Positions 1-6,446 are shown, numbered from the stretch's first letter. The stretch is 7,097 bases of DNA from Alphaproteobacteria bacterium (GCA_027485005.1 JAIXRX010000078.1:1-7097), one strand, 5' to 3'. Notes: generated from the letters alone by a model not told the origin. Numbers and translations: made by a program.

Positions 1-65
<65 letters not shown>

Positions 66-83
66 CCGCTTTTGTAGCGCTAC

Positions 84-608
84 CTAATGGGTGGGGAAAT
101 AGAGCATCTCGGTATTGTATCCAAGCGCTTTGACGCGCGCGACAAGGGCCGCTTTTTCTTTGGCAGTTGGCGTGGCTTTGCGGGTTAGAATCCATAGATA
201 TTTGCCCGAAGGCTCGCCCACAATCGACCATGCATAATCATCCGCGCGGTCTAGCACCCAGTAATTGCCATAAAACGGGCCGAAGAAGGACACGCGGAGC
301 TTTGCGCCTTTGCTTCCTTCCACGATTTTGGCTTTGCCTGTCGCTTCACTCAGCTCGCCTTTAGGGCTTCCTTGATGGCAGCGATTTATGACCTTCAGCA
401 TACCGTCCTCACGCAAGCTATAATCCGCCGTCACCGCCTCGCAGCCTTCTTCAAACGGGTGGGTGTAGCGCGCTAACTCATACCAACGGCCAAGATATTT
501 CGAAAGCTCCACGGGCTTGGCAGGCTGCGGCACGGCCACATTCCCCACAGGCGCGTCCGCACAAGCAGCCAATAATAATAGCGGAAGAAGGAGAAGAAGT
601 TTTTTCAT
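84..608 (-). CDS. blc: Blc-type outer-membrane lipocalin lipoprotein
   Basis: This 174-residue protein is a bacterial lipocalin of the Blc family, a lipid-binding beta-barrel anchored to the outer membrane and linked in other bacteria to storage or repair of lysophospholipids and fatty acids. Residues 1-15 are a lipoprotein signal peptide (MKK followed by a leucine run), with lipobox LAAC and the acylated cysteine at 16. Residue 17 is Ala rather than Asp, which by the enterobacterial Lol rule favours outer-membrane sorting. The lipocalin first signature GRWYELARY lies at 40-48. Further hallmarks shared with E. coli Blc are TADYSL, the VSFFGPFYGNYWVLD stretch, and YLWILTR near the C-terminus. 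Length matches the family (about 175). The ATG at 606-608 has only a weak purine-rich leader (AGAAAG). The gene stands alone, converging on tRNA-Arg, and the family call is secure; the physiological ligand is not. Confidence 0.93.
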   Translation of the reverse strand: MKKLLLLLPLLLLAACADAPVGNVAVPQPAKPVELSKYLGRWYELARYTHPFEEGCEAVTADYSLREDGMLKVINRCHQGSPKGELSEATGKAKIVEGSKGAKLRVSFFGPFYGNYWVLDRADDYAWSIVGEPSGKYLWILTRKATPTAKEKAALVARVKALGYNTEMLYFPTH

Positions 609-720
609 GGTTTATCTTTCTAATTTTACAAAAGCGTTCACAAGTTTATCCTCAGCAATACCCACAAGCAAAGAAAAATTACCCTTGTATTTCAGCGCCT
701 TATTATTTTTGTATTTTTAT

Positions 721-750
721 ATTACATTTCTTATTATTCTGCGTTATATT
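721..750 (+). promoter_or_regulatory. Predicted sigma70-type promoter for the leader RNA / abi gene
   Basis: A -35-like ATTACA (721-726, 4 of 6 to TTGACA) is separated by 18 bases from a -10-like TATATT (745-750, 5 of 6 to TATAAT). Transcription would start near 757, a few bases before the hairpin at 763. The region is AT-rich, so chance matches are likely, but the placement is apt. A second -35-like TTGACA (756-761) has no good -10 partner and would start inside the hairpin. Confidence 0.4.
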
Positions 751-756
751 TGCACT

Positions 757-809
757 TGACAAGGCCGATTCCTCTTCGCTCGATAGCGTACGAATCGGCC
801 ATCTTTTTT
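757..809 (+). ncRNA. Candidate structured leader / small RNA upstream of the HEPN gene
   Basis: Between the predicted start near 757 and the T tract ending at 809, the plus strand can fold into one strong hairpin. Nine bases GGCCGATTC (763-771) pair perfectly with GAATCGGCC (792-800). The apical part contains a second short stem, CGCT (777-780) with AGCG (785-788), around the tetraloop CGAT. Six Ts (804-809) follow, so a discrete RNA of about 53 bases is possible. The RBS and start codon of the HEPN gene come immediately after. Abi_2/AbiF proteins have been described as partners of upstream non-coding RNAs; that is family knowledge from memory, not shown here. It could equally be a cis-acting attenuator of the abi gene. 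Confidence 0.4.
763..809 (+). terminator. Hairpin with T6 tract just before the abi RBS (terminator or attenuator)
   Basis: A 9-bp GC-containing stem (763-771 with 792-800) with a 20-base structured apex is followed after ATC by TTTTTT (804-809), the form of an intrinsic terminator on the plus strand. The minus strand has no T run after the stem, so the orientation is plus. No plus-strand gene lies between the tRNA some 700 bases upstream and this hairpin. Its probable role is therefore partial termination in front of the downstream gene. Confidence 0.6.
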
Positions 810-819
810 AGGAATATAG

Positions 820-1791
820 ATGACGGAAAAACCATCATTTACAAAATATGATAAAAAATATCTATGTCCTCTTGAACAAATAGAACTGCTCAAATCAAGG
901 GGGCTGGTATTTACAGATCAGGAGGGCGCTCTTCGGGCCCTAAAGAGAATTGGCTACTACAGGTTAAGCGCGTACTGGTATCCGTTTAAAAAGAGCTTAA
1001 AAAATCAGGACGGGCAGACCATCACCATAGATGAGTTTCATAAAAATGTCAGCTTCACCACAATTCTTGATTTATACGTTTTCGATAAGAAGCTAAGACT
1101 TCTGGTTCTAGACGCGCTGGAAAGAATAGAAATTTCTTTTAGAACGAGCATCACTTTGCAAATTGGCCAATACAGTCCTTGGGCACACAGAGAGCCCCAA
1201 TATTTGCATGGTAACTTCACAAAGAAAAAAGCCAGTGGTTCTGAAAAAACATTTCATCACATTTGGCTCAATAACCTAGATGAAAAATTTAATCGCTCCT
1301 CCCAAGAGTTTGCTCTTCACTTTCGTGATAAATACAAAAACAACTTCCCTCCTATCTGGATGGCCTCAGAAGTTTGGGATTTTGGGATGCTATCCCATCT
1401 ATACAAAGGACTTGCGCAAAAAGATAAAGAAAAAATATCTCTAGATTATGGCGTTCCCTGCCCCGTTATGCTTGGGGACTGGCTACGAACACTAAACGAC
1501 ATAAGAAATATTTGCGCGCACCACTCTAGACTCTGGAACAAGGCCCTTGTAAATCAGCCGCGGCTCCCAAAAAATGGAGAGATAGAAATCTTTAACAGAC
1601 CCACTCTTCTAGAAGAGCCAAGACATAGGCTTTACATTGTTCTAATTATTATTTCTCACCTACTAAAAACCATACATCCCAACACTGAATGGGATAAGCG
1701 CGTGATAGAGCATTTCAAGAAAAACTTTCCTATTAGCCCGCATCTCTTGTTAAAAAGCGCAGGATTTATAAGTGACAATATTGAACTATAG
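820..1791 (+). CDS. Abi_2 (AbiD/AbiF-like) HEPN-domain abortive-infection protein
   Basis: A 323-residue soluble protein of the Abi_2 family, whose members act in abortive infection and are predicted HEPN ribonucleases. Visible family features are YYRLSAYWYPF (46-56), the helix FDKKLRLLVLDALERIEISF (88-107), PPIWMASEVWDFGMLSHLY (177-195), and the HEPN active-site motif RNICAH (R229, H234; R-x4-H) inside DIRNICAHHSRLWN. Only one R-x4-H motif is present, as in single-HEPN Abi proteins and unlike Cas13, which has two. Full length appears intact. The ATG at 820 follows AGGA (810-813) by 6 bases. The gene is visibly AT-richer than its neighbours and uses codons such as AGA, ATA and AAA freely, which suggests transfer. 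It stands alone, preceded by a structured leader and ending 5 bases from ampG. Family and motif are secure; antiphage or toxin activity here is inferred. Confidence 0.9.
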   Translation: MTEKPSFTKYDKKYLCPLEQIELLKSRGLVFTDQEGALRALKRIGYYRLSAYWYPFKKSLKNQDGQTITIDEFHKNVSFTTILDLYVFDKKLRLLVLDALERIEISFRTSITLQIGQYSPWAHREPQYLHGNFTKKKASGSEKTFHHIWLNNLDEKFNRSSQEFALHFRDKYKNNFPPIWMASEVWDFGMLSHLYKGLAQKDKEKISLDYGVPCPVMLGDWLRTLNDIRNICAHHSRLWNKALVNQPRLPKNGEIEIFNRPTLLEEPRHRLYIVLIIISHLLKTIHPNTEWDKRVIEHFKKNFPISPHLLLKSAGFISDNIEL

Positions 1792-1796
1792 AAATC

Positions 1797-3086
1797 CTAA
1801 ACGCTCTTCTTTCCATGCAGCCAGTGCAGCAGCCACAGCGCGGGCAGGGCGAGTGCAATGGAGAGGATGAAGAACGGCGTCCAGCCGAATTTTTCCGCAA
1901 ACCAACCTGCCGGTGTGGTCAGCATCGTGCGGCCAAAGGCGGAAAGCGAGCTCAGCAGCGCATAATGGGTGGCGGTGAATTCGCGTTTGCACAGCGCCGA
2001 GATATAGGACAAAAACGCAGCGGACGATATTCCGCCTGTGAAATTCTCAAGGGATATCCCAAGGGTGAGGATGCCCACATCATGCCCCACGGCCTGCTGC
2101 ACCAAGAACATGCCGTTGGTGGCGGCGTGCAAAATCCCGGCTATCCACAGCAATTTATATAAGCCCAAACGGTTGGCCAGCCACGCCCCAATGAAAGTGC
2201 CCGCGAGTGTCGCAAAAAATCCGTAAAGTTTCACCACATAGGCCACTTCCGCCTTGGTGAAGGCAATGGATTTGAGCAGGAACGGCATGGTCATCGCGCC
2301 CAAAAACGCGTCACCCAATTTATACAACACCACGAACAGCAATATCGCCCACCAATAATTGATTTTCGCAAAGCTTAAAAACGGCTCCAGCAGCACATGG
2401 CGCAACCATGCTTTGGCGCTGCGCCCAGGGGTGCTTTGGGTAAGGGTGTTTTGCGCAGGCGCGTCATGCGCTGGTTCTTGCACCAAGCACGTCACCATCA
2501 TCGCCACTGCCATCAAAGCCGCCATCGCGCGGTAGGTCATTTCCCAGCCATAATAATCCGCCAGCAGCAGCGCACCACCGCCCGCAATCAACATGCCCAC
2601 GCGGTAGCCCACCGTCACCATCGCCACCCCATGCGCATATTGCGTGGGGTCGAGGCGCTCGATGCGCCATGCGTCAAACACAATGTCTTGCGTGGCGGAG
2701 GCAAAGGCAATCAGGAAGGCCAAGCCCGCAAAGGCGGCGGGGTGCTGCGCGGGGTTGGTGTGTGCGAGTGCGAGCAACGCCAGCACCAAGGTAGCTTGCG
2801 AAACAAGCAGCCACGCGCGGCGGCGGCCAAACACACGCGTGAGTATCGGCAAAGGGGTCGCGTCGATCAGCGGGGACCACAGAAATTTAAACGCATAGGG
2901 CGTGCCCACCGCGGCGAACAAACCAATGCTGGTAAGCGATAGCTGCGCGTCCGACAACCACGCGGTCAGGGTGCCGCCCGTGAGCGCCAGCGGCAGGCCA
3001 CTGGCCATGCCCAGCAGCAAAATCGCCAGCATCACCGGCTGAAAATACATCCCCACCTGCGTACGAAACTCTTGAAATGCCAGCAT
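1797..3086 (-). CDS. ampG: AmpG-family muropeptide MFS permease
   Basis: A 429-residue inner-membrane transporter of the major facilitator superfamily. AmpG imports GlcNAc-anhydro-muropeptides from the periplasm for peptidoglycan recycling, and in some species so feeds beta-lactamase induction. Family marks in order are GLPLALTGGTLTAWL (30-44), FKFLWSPLID (66-75), the FGRRRAWL loop (86-93), ATQDIVFDAWRIERL (131-145), a hydrophilic central loop (about 203-228), ENFTGG (347-352) and TATHYALLSSLSAFGR (371-386). Hydrophobic stretches fit about 12 membrane helices. It is shorter than E. coli AmpG (about 490), lacking the extra C-terminal helices, as is common for 12-helix homologues. The ATG is well placed behind AGGGGAG (plus-strand 3094-3100). 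It is divergent from the 3225 gene and converges tail to tail with the Abi gene. No ampC, ampD or nagZ is in view, so the exact substrate is inferred from family. Confidence 0.9.
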   Translation of the reverse strand: MLAFQEFRTQVGMYFQPVMLAILLLGMASGLPLALTGGTLTAWLSDAQLSLTSIGLFAAVGTPYAFKFLWSPLIDATPLPILTRVFGRRRAWLLVSQATLVLALLALAHTNPAQHPAAFAGLAFLIAFASATQDIVFDAWRIERLDPTQYAHGVAMVTVGYRVGMLIAGGGALLLADYYGWEMTYRAMAALMAVAMMVTCLVQEPAHDAPAQNTLTQSTPGRSAKAWLRHVLLEPFLSFAKINYWWAILLFVVLYKLGDAFLGAMTMPFLLKSIAFTKAEVAYVVKLYGFFATLAGTFIGAWLANRLGLYKLLWIAGILHAATNGMFLVQQAVGHDVGILTLGISLENFTGGISSAAFLSYISALCKREFTATHYALLSSLSAFGRTMLTTPAGWFAEKFGWTPFFILSIALALPALWLLHWLHGKKSV

Positions 3087-3224
3087 ATTTTATCTCCCCT
3101 ACCCGTTGTTTAGCATAAAAGCGCGTAAGCGGCGCAGTTTTTTCGCGCATCTTCATCAAATTGTAACCTCGTGGGCGTAGAGTGAGAGGGTAGAAATCCG
3201 TTTGAAAGGACAAAATCCACCCCA

Positions 3225-3896
3225 ATGGCCGACCCCAAAGACGCCCCCTTTATTGCCGACACTGGCGACCGCATTGCCGAGCGCAACGCGCGCGCGGCTG
3301 AAGTGCTGGCCAAAAAAGAAGGCTGGGACAGGACCAAAGGGGAGCTCGGACTCAGATGGGCCAATGCCAATGACCGCGTGGGTAGCTGGTTTCGTAACCC
3401 CGACGCGCAAGTGGCCAACGGCTTATTCAGCGGTGCGGTGCGCGGTTTGGCAGTGGGTATTTTAGCGTTTGGTTTGCTAAGTCTTGGATGGGCCACCACA
3501 CCCCTTTGGATTGTGCCTGCCAGCATCGCGATTTTCACCGCGATTGACGGCTATGATGCTTATCAAGTGACCCGCGCGCATGACGCTCGCCGCGAAGTGG
3601 CCGCCTATGCCGACAGTGTGGCTGAGCGTGCAGGAGCATTAGAATTACGCCAAACGCCTGCGCCGCTGGTAGAAAAAAAGGCGCAGGAAATTCATGAGAA
3701 AATCAATAAATATGGTGCAAAAGATAGCACCGAAAACGGGGCAGAAAAGATTGGCCATGAGCCGCTGCGTAATCCACCATCTTCCCCACGCAGCGATCTG
3801 CCGTCTGCGACGGAGCCTTTGCCAGAGCGGGGTGAATTCACCAAAAAATACCTCGCCGAGCGCGCGAGCCGCCACCCCGAAGGCCGCGGGGCTTAG
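3225..3896 (+). CDS. Hypothetical membrane protein with two adjacent helices
   Basis: I do not recognise this 223-residue protein. The N-terminal 65 residues are soluble and charged, with an Ala/Arg/Lys-rich helix (about 15-35) and a WANANDRVGSWFRNPD segment (45-60). Two close hydrophobic helices follow, about 69-90 and 93-109, joined by the short turn TTP, giving a helical hairpin. A charged helix (about 117-165) and a Pro/Ser/Glu-rich, probably disordered tail come next. There is no signal peptide and no catalytic motif that I can see. Both ends would lie on the same side of the membrane. The ATG at 3225 is preceded by AAAGGA (3205-3210) at 14 bases, longer than usual, so the start is slightly uncertain. 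Codon use and GC resemble ampG and the receptor, so it looks native. It is divergent from ampG across a 138-base gap and convergent with the receptor gene; neither neighbour suggests a function. Confidence 0.8.
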   Translation: MADPKDAPFIADTGDRIAERNARAAEVLAKKEGWDRTKGELGLRWANANDRVGSWFRNPDAQVANGLFSGAVRGLAVGILAFGLLSLGWATTPLWIVPASIAIFTAIDGYDAYQVTRAHDARREVAAYADSVAERAGALELRQTPAPLVEKKAQEIHEKINKYGAKDSTENGAEKIGHEPLRNPPSSPRSDLPSATEPLPERGEFTKKYLAERASRHPEGRGA

Positions 3897-3901
3897 TGAT
3901 T

Positions 3902-3932
3902 AAAAAAAGAGGCGGCGGCTTGCGCCACCACC
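3902..3932 (-). terminator. Intrinsic terminator of the TonB-receptor gene
   Basis: Read on the minus strand, GGTGGTGGC (3932-3924) pairs along nine positions with GCCGCCGCC (3919-3911), using two G-U pairs, around a GCAA (GNRA) tetraloop, then TC and seven Ts. On the plus strand the same stem has two C/A mismatches, so it works in one direction only. It starts about 40 bases after the receptor stop codon and protects the convergent 3225 gene from antisense reading. Confidence 0.8.
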
Positions 3933-3971
3933 CCATCAAGTGAGAGACCAAAAAATCTAACAGGGATGCCG

Positions 3972-6236
3972 TTAGAAATCGTATTTCACCCCGCTGAATA
4001 CGCTGAGTGGCTCGCCAGGGCGCACGCCAGACGGGCGGGCAGATGCCACATAAAGCTCATCAAAGAGATTGTTGGCGGCGACAAAAAAGCGCGTTTTGGG
4101 GTAAAATTCATATTCGGCGGCCGCATCGAACACCAGATTCGCATCCGTGCTATTTTCCTCTGTCAGCGGTCCACGCCCTGCAATGGTGCGCATGCCACCA
4201 TTATAACGTCCCGTGACATTGACCAACCATTGGTCGGTCTCGATGCCCGTAGTGAGCGCGGCTTGATGCTTGGGGATGTAGGGTAGGTGGTCGCCTGCGC
4301 GCACATTGCCCCATTCGGCAAAGCTGCTGGCAAAGCTGCTTTGAAACACTGCGTCGGTATAGGTATAGCTGAGTGTGGTGGGGAAACGGTAATCGCTTTG
4401 GCCTGTGAGTGCTGCAAAATCGTAGCCGCCAGACACCTCAAGCCCGCGTGTTTCAACTTCGCCGCCATTAAAAACATCGATCACGCCGCTGCCACCAGAC
4501 GAGAAAGTATCGCGCCCAAGCAGGTTTTCGTAATTGGTGAAAAAGGCAATCGCCTCGCCCGTCAGGAAGCCATTATGATAACGCACGCCGGCCTCATAAT
4601 TGATGCTTTTTTCTTCCTCGAGATTTTGTGCCTGTGCGGTTGAGCTTGGAACGCCCGGAGGTGAGAAGCCTTCATGTACGCCCGCAAGCAAGGTCCATTG
4701 ATCGGTTAAGTCAAAGGTGGTGCCAAGCCCCGGTGTAATCGCGCTGACATCGCCTTGATAAATATTTTGACTGGCACCAGAGCGCGCAGGGTCGCTGGAG
4801 CCATAGTCTTTGCGGGTGAGTGTGACTTGCTCGTAGCGTGCGCCCGGTACAAGCGTGAAACGGCCCCAATCCATTTCCTGCTGGACAAAGCCCGCAATCG
4901 CCTCGGCGGAATTGATCATATTGCCACCATTACCGTCGGTGCCGCGCGCAGTCCGCACCAGCTGCCCGCCTTGAATCTGGTAGCGGTCATTGCGTTGGAA
5001 GCGGTCTTCCTCGTCGCGGTGCAGACGCACGCCTACGGTCAGCTCATTTTTTGCGCCCAGCGCGTCGTAATCCAACGAGCCTTCACTTTGCAGACCATAC
5101 GAAAGCATTTCACGATTTTGTGCGCCGATGGTGAGTGCGTTGGCAGGGCCAGTGGCTTGGCCTTTCAGGATAGCCAGATGATCGGCGTTGGCGGAAGGAT
5201 TGTTCAGAACGTCCGTAATGCTTCGATTGCTGGTGCCGTTGGTCACATTCGTTAGGCGATACCAGTCGCGCTTGAATTTGTGCGTGTATAAAGTGGTGGT
5301 AAGGCTGGTGTCTTTGGTGGGTTCAATGTAATGACGCGCTTGCAGCATATTCTGGTCACCCTCAAAGCGGTCAAGCTCGGAGGCTTTATAGCGACGATTA
5401 GGATCCGCACGGAAATCATCCATCGTCAGGCCTAAGTACGTTTCATTGCCAGTTTGGTTATTTTGAACAGTTTTGAATTCGATTTCTTGGTAAACGTCGC
5501 GGTCTTTGCTGGTATTAAAACGGAGCTTGCCCATGAGGTCTTCAATTTGTACGCCGGTGCTGAGAGTACTATTGTCAATATTCTTAAAGCCGTCATGGCG
5601 CGCATAATTAGTGTCGATCACATAACCAAAATGCTCGGACGAATCGCCGAGTTCGACACCAGCGCGCTGTTGGTTAAAGTTGCCGTAGCCCGCTTTAACT
5701 TGGCCAGAAAAGTCGTCAGGGATGGGCGTGGAGAGTAAATTCAACGCGCCGTTCGTGGTACGAGGGCCATATTTAATGGCGCTGGAACCTTTACGTACTT
5801 CCATACCGCTAATATGTTCCATATACGGAAAGAGGTAGGCGGAAGGTGCTGCATAGGGCGCTGGTGCAATTAAAACGCCATCTTCCATCAAGGTAATGTC
5901 GGAGCTGCGATCCACTCTGCCCCCGCGCATCCCGATATTCGGGCGTAGGCCAAGCCCATCTTCATCTTGAATATTGACGCCCGGTACCGAACGTAGCACC
6001 TCATTAATATCGTTGCGCTGAAAAGTTTCAATTGTGTCCTTTGTTATAATATGGACCGATCCCGCCACATCCTTCACACGCTCTTTGCCTTTAGTGATAT
6101 AAATATGTGGGCGGTGGCTTTGGCTTTCAACTTCCTTTCCGTCAACTGCTTGGGCCACAGCAACGGGAGCGATGCCAAGCAAGAACGCGGAAAGAGAAAA
6201 AGAGGTGAGCAATGAAGAGGGCATGTAAGACAACAT
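3972..6236 (-). CDS. FecA-like TonB-dependent outer-membrane receptor
   Basis: A TonB-dependent receptor of 754 residues from this start, of the FecA-like (COG4772) type, predicted to import a ferric chelate such as ferric citrate or a siderophore across the outer membrane. Residues 1-30 form a signal peptide with probable cleavage after AVAQA. IYIT (about 45-48) is in TonB-box position. The plug domain (about 50-170) shows DINEVLRSVPGVNIQDEDG, the GMRGGRVDRSSDITLMEDGV stretch, PAPYAAPSAY, and VRKGSSAIKYGPRTTNGALN. The rest is the 22-strand barrel, ending in the typical outer-membrane C-terminal Phe (VKYDF). Two ATGs are possible, 6234-6236 (used here) and 6222-6224; neither has a clear Shine-Dalgarno. 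A longer frame opens with TTG at 6264-6266 but that start abuts the Fur box. No FecIR-type signalling extension is present, nor fecR/fecI nearby. Family is firm; the ligand is not. Confidence 0.93.
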   Translation of the reverse strand: MLSYMPSSLLTSFSLSAFLLGIAPVAVAQAVDGKEVESQSHRPHIYITKGKERVKDVAGSVHIITKDTIETFQRNDINEVLRSVPGVNIQDEDGLGLRPNIGMRGGRVDRSSDITLMEDGVLIAPAPYAAPSAYLFPYMEHISGMEVRKGSSAIKYGPRTTNGALNLLSTPIPDDFSGQVKAGYGNFNQQRAGVELGDSSEHFGYVIDTNYARHDGFKNIDNSTLSTGVQIEDLMGKLRFNTSKDRDVYQEIEFKTVQNNQTGNETYLGLTMDDFRADPNRRYKASELDRFEGDQNMLQARHYIEPTKDTSLTTTLYTHKFKRDWYRLTNVTNGTSNRSITDVLNNPSANADHLAILKGQATGPANALTIGAQNREMLSYGLQSEGSLDYDALGAKNELTVGVRLHRDEEDRFQRNDRYQIQGGQLVRTARGTDGNGGNMINSAEAIAGFVQQEMDWGRFTLVPGARYEQVTLTRKDYGSSDPARSGASQNIYQGDVSAITPGLGTTFDLTDQWTLLAGVHEGFSPPGVPSSTAQAQNLEEEKSINYEAGVRYHNGFLTGEAIAFFTNYENLLGRDTFSSGGSGVIDVFNGGEVETRGLEVSGGYDFAALTGQSDYRFPTTLSYTYTDAVFQSSFASSFAEWGNVRAGDHLPYIPKHQAALTTGIETDQWLVNVTGRYNGGMRTIAGRGPLTEENSTDANLVFDAAAEYEFYPKTRFFVAANNLFDELYVASARPSGVRPGEPLSVFSGVKYDF

Positions 6237-6239
6237 TGT

Positions 6240-6254
6240 TAAGAATGATTCGCA
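6240..6254 (-). promoter_or_regulatory. Second, weaker Fur-box-like site
   Basis: On the minus strand, TGCGAAT-C-ATTCTTA matches the 7-1-7 Fur consensus TGATAAT-N-ATTATCA at 10 of 14 positions. It lies 14 bases downstream of the stronger site, between the predicted transcription start and the ATG at 6236, and shares the core GAATGATT with it in opposite orientation. A paired arrangement fits cooperative repression, but this copy alone is marginal. Confidence 0.5.
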
Positions 6255-6266
6255 ATAGATGGGCAA

Positions 6267-6294
6267 CTAATAATCATTCTCAACTAAAAGGCAA
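6267..6294 (-). promoter_or_regulatory. Predicted promoter of the TonB-receptor gene
   Basis: On the minus strand, a -35-like TTGCCT (6294-6289) and a -10-like TATTAG (6272-6267) are separated by 16 bases; each matches 4 of 6 consensus positions. Transcription would begin near 6260, giving an untranslated leader of about 25 bases to the ATG at 6236. The Fur box covers the -10 and much of the spacer, as expected for iron repression. Confidence 0.45.
6268..6282 (-). promoter_or_regulatory. Fur box at the receptor promoter
   Basis: On the minus strand, TGAGAAT-G-ATTATTA matches the 7-1-7 Fur consensus TGATAAT-N-ATTATCA at 12 of 14 positions. It overlaps the predicted -10 of the receptor promoter, so Fur with bound iron would block transcription of the iron importer. 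It also argues against the upstream TTG start codon at 6264-6266. Confidence 0.8.
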
Positions 6295-6348
6295 GTGCTT
6301 TTTCAGTTTTTTATAAGTTCATAGATAAAACATATGGATAATTTATAT

Positions 6349-6365
6349 ATTAGAACTATTCTAAT
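6349..6365 (+). promoter_or_regulatory. Irr (ICE)-like operator palindrome
   Basis: ATTAGAA-CTA-TTCTAAT is a perfect 7-bp inverted repeat with a 3-base spacer. Its core TTAGAA-N3-TTCTAA agrees with the iron control element bound by Irr, the haem-sensing Fur-family regulator of alphaproteobacteria, as I remember that consensus (TTTAGAA-N3-TTCTAAA). Only the outermost base of each arm differs. The site ends 6 bases before the predicted dps -35 and lies about 80 bases upstream of the receptor promoter, so dps is the likelier target. Confidence 0.65.
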
Positions 6366-6371
6366 GAATGC

Positions 6372-6400
6372 TTGCTTGAGATCAAAAATACTTCTATAAT
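6372..6400 (+). promoter_or_regulatory. Predicted dps promoter
   Basis: A perfect -10 TATAAT (6395-6400) lies 17 bases after a -35-like TTGCTT (6372-6377, 3 of 6). Transcription would start near 6407, giving a leader of about 40 bases to the ATG at 6447. The weak -35 with a perfect -10 fits a promoter that is controlled by a factor bound just upstream, where the ICE-like palindrome sits. Confidence 0.55.
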
Positions 6401-6446
6401 CAGTTACCAAGATAAAGCCGAATCAAACCGTGAAAGAAGATGCATT

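Noticed and set aside
74..83. Perfect palindrome GTAGCGCTAC between the tRNA and blc
   Set aside because: It has no loop and no T tract, so it is not a terminator. A 10-base palindrome alone is weak evidence for an operator.
607..759. Possible 50-residue plus-strand peptide with a hydrophobic tail just before the abi promoter
   Set aside because: It starts opposite the blc start codon, its AG-rich 'RBS' is the antisense of the blc leucine-rich signal peptide, and the Phe/Leu/Ile/Tyr run is what AT-rich non-coding DNA yields by chance. A type I toxin-like peptide cannot be ruled out, but nothing supports it.
820..1791. Cas13-like CRISPR effector
   Set aside because: Only one R-x4-H motif, 323 residues and no repeat-spacer array. 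Any relation to Cas13 is at the HEPN/AbiF family level only.
2397..2942. 181-residue plus-strand open frame inside ampG
   Set aside because: His/Arg/Gln-rich shadow of the ampG coding strand with no RBS or family features; ampG is unmistakable on the other strand.
4755..5255. 166-residue plus-strand open frame inside the receptor gene
   Set aside because: Antisense shadow of the beta-barrel coding sequence; no recognisable protein and no promoter or RBS.
6372..6446. TTG start for dps adding 25 N-terminal residues
   Set aside because: The TTG coincides with the predicted -35, the extension does not resemble Dps N-termini, and the ATG at 6447 gives the standard length.
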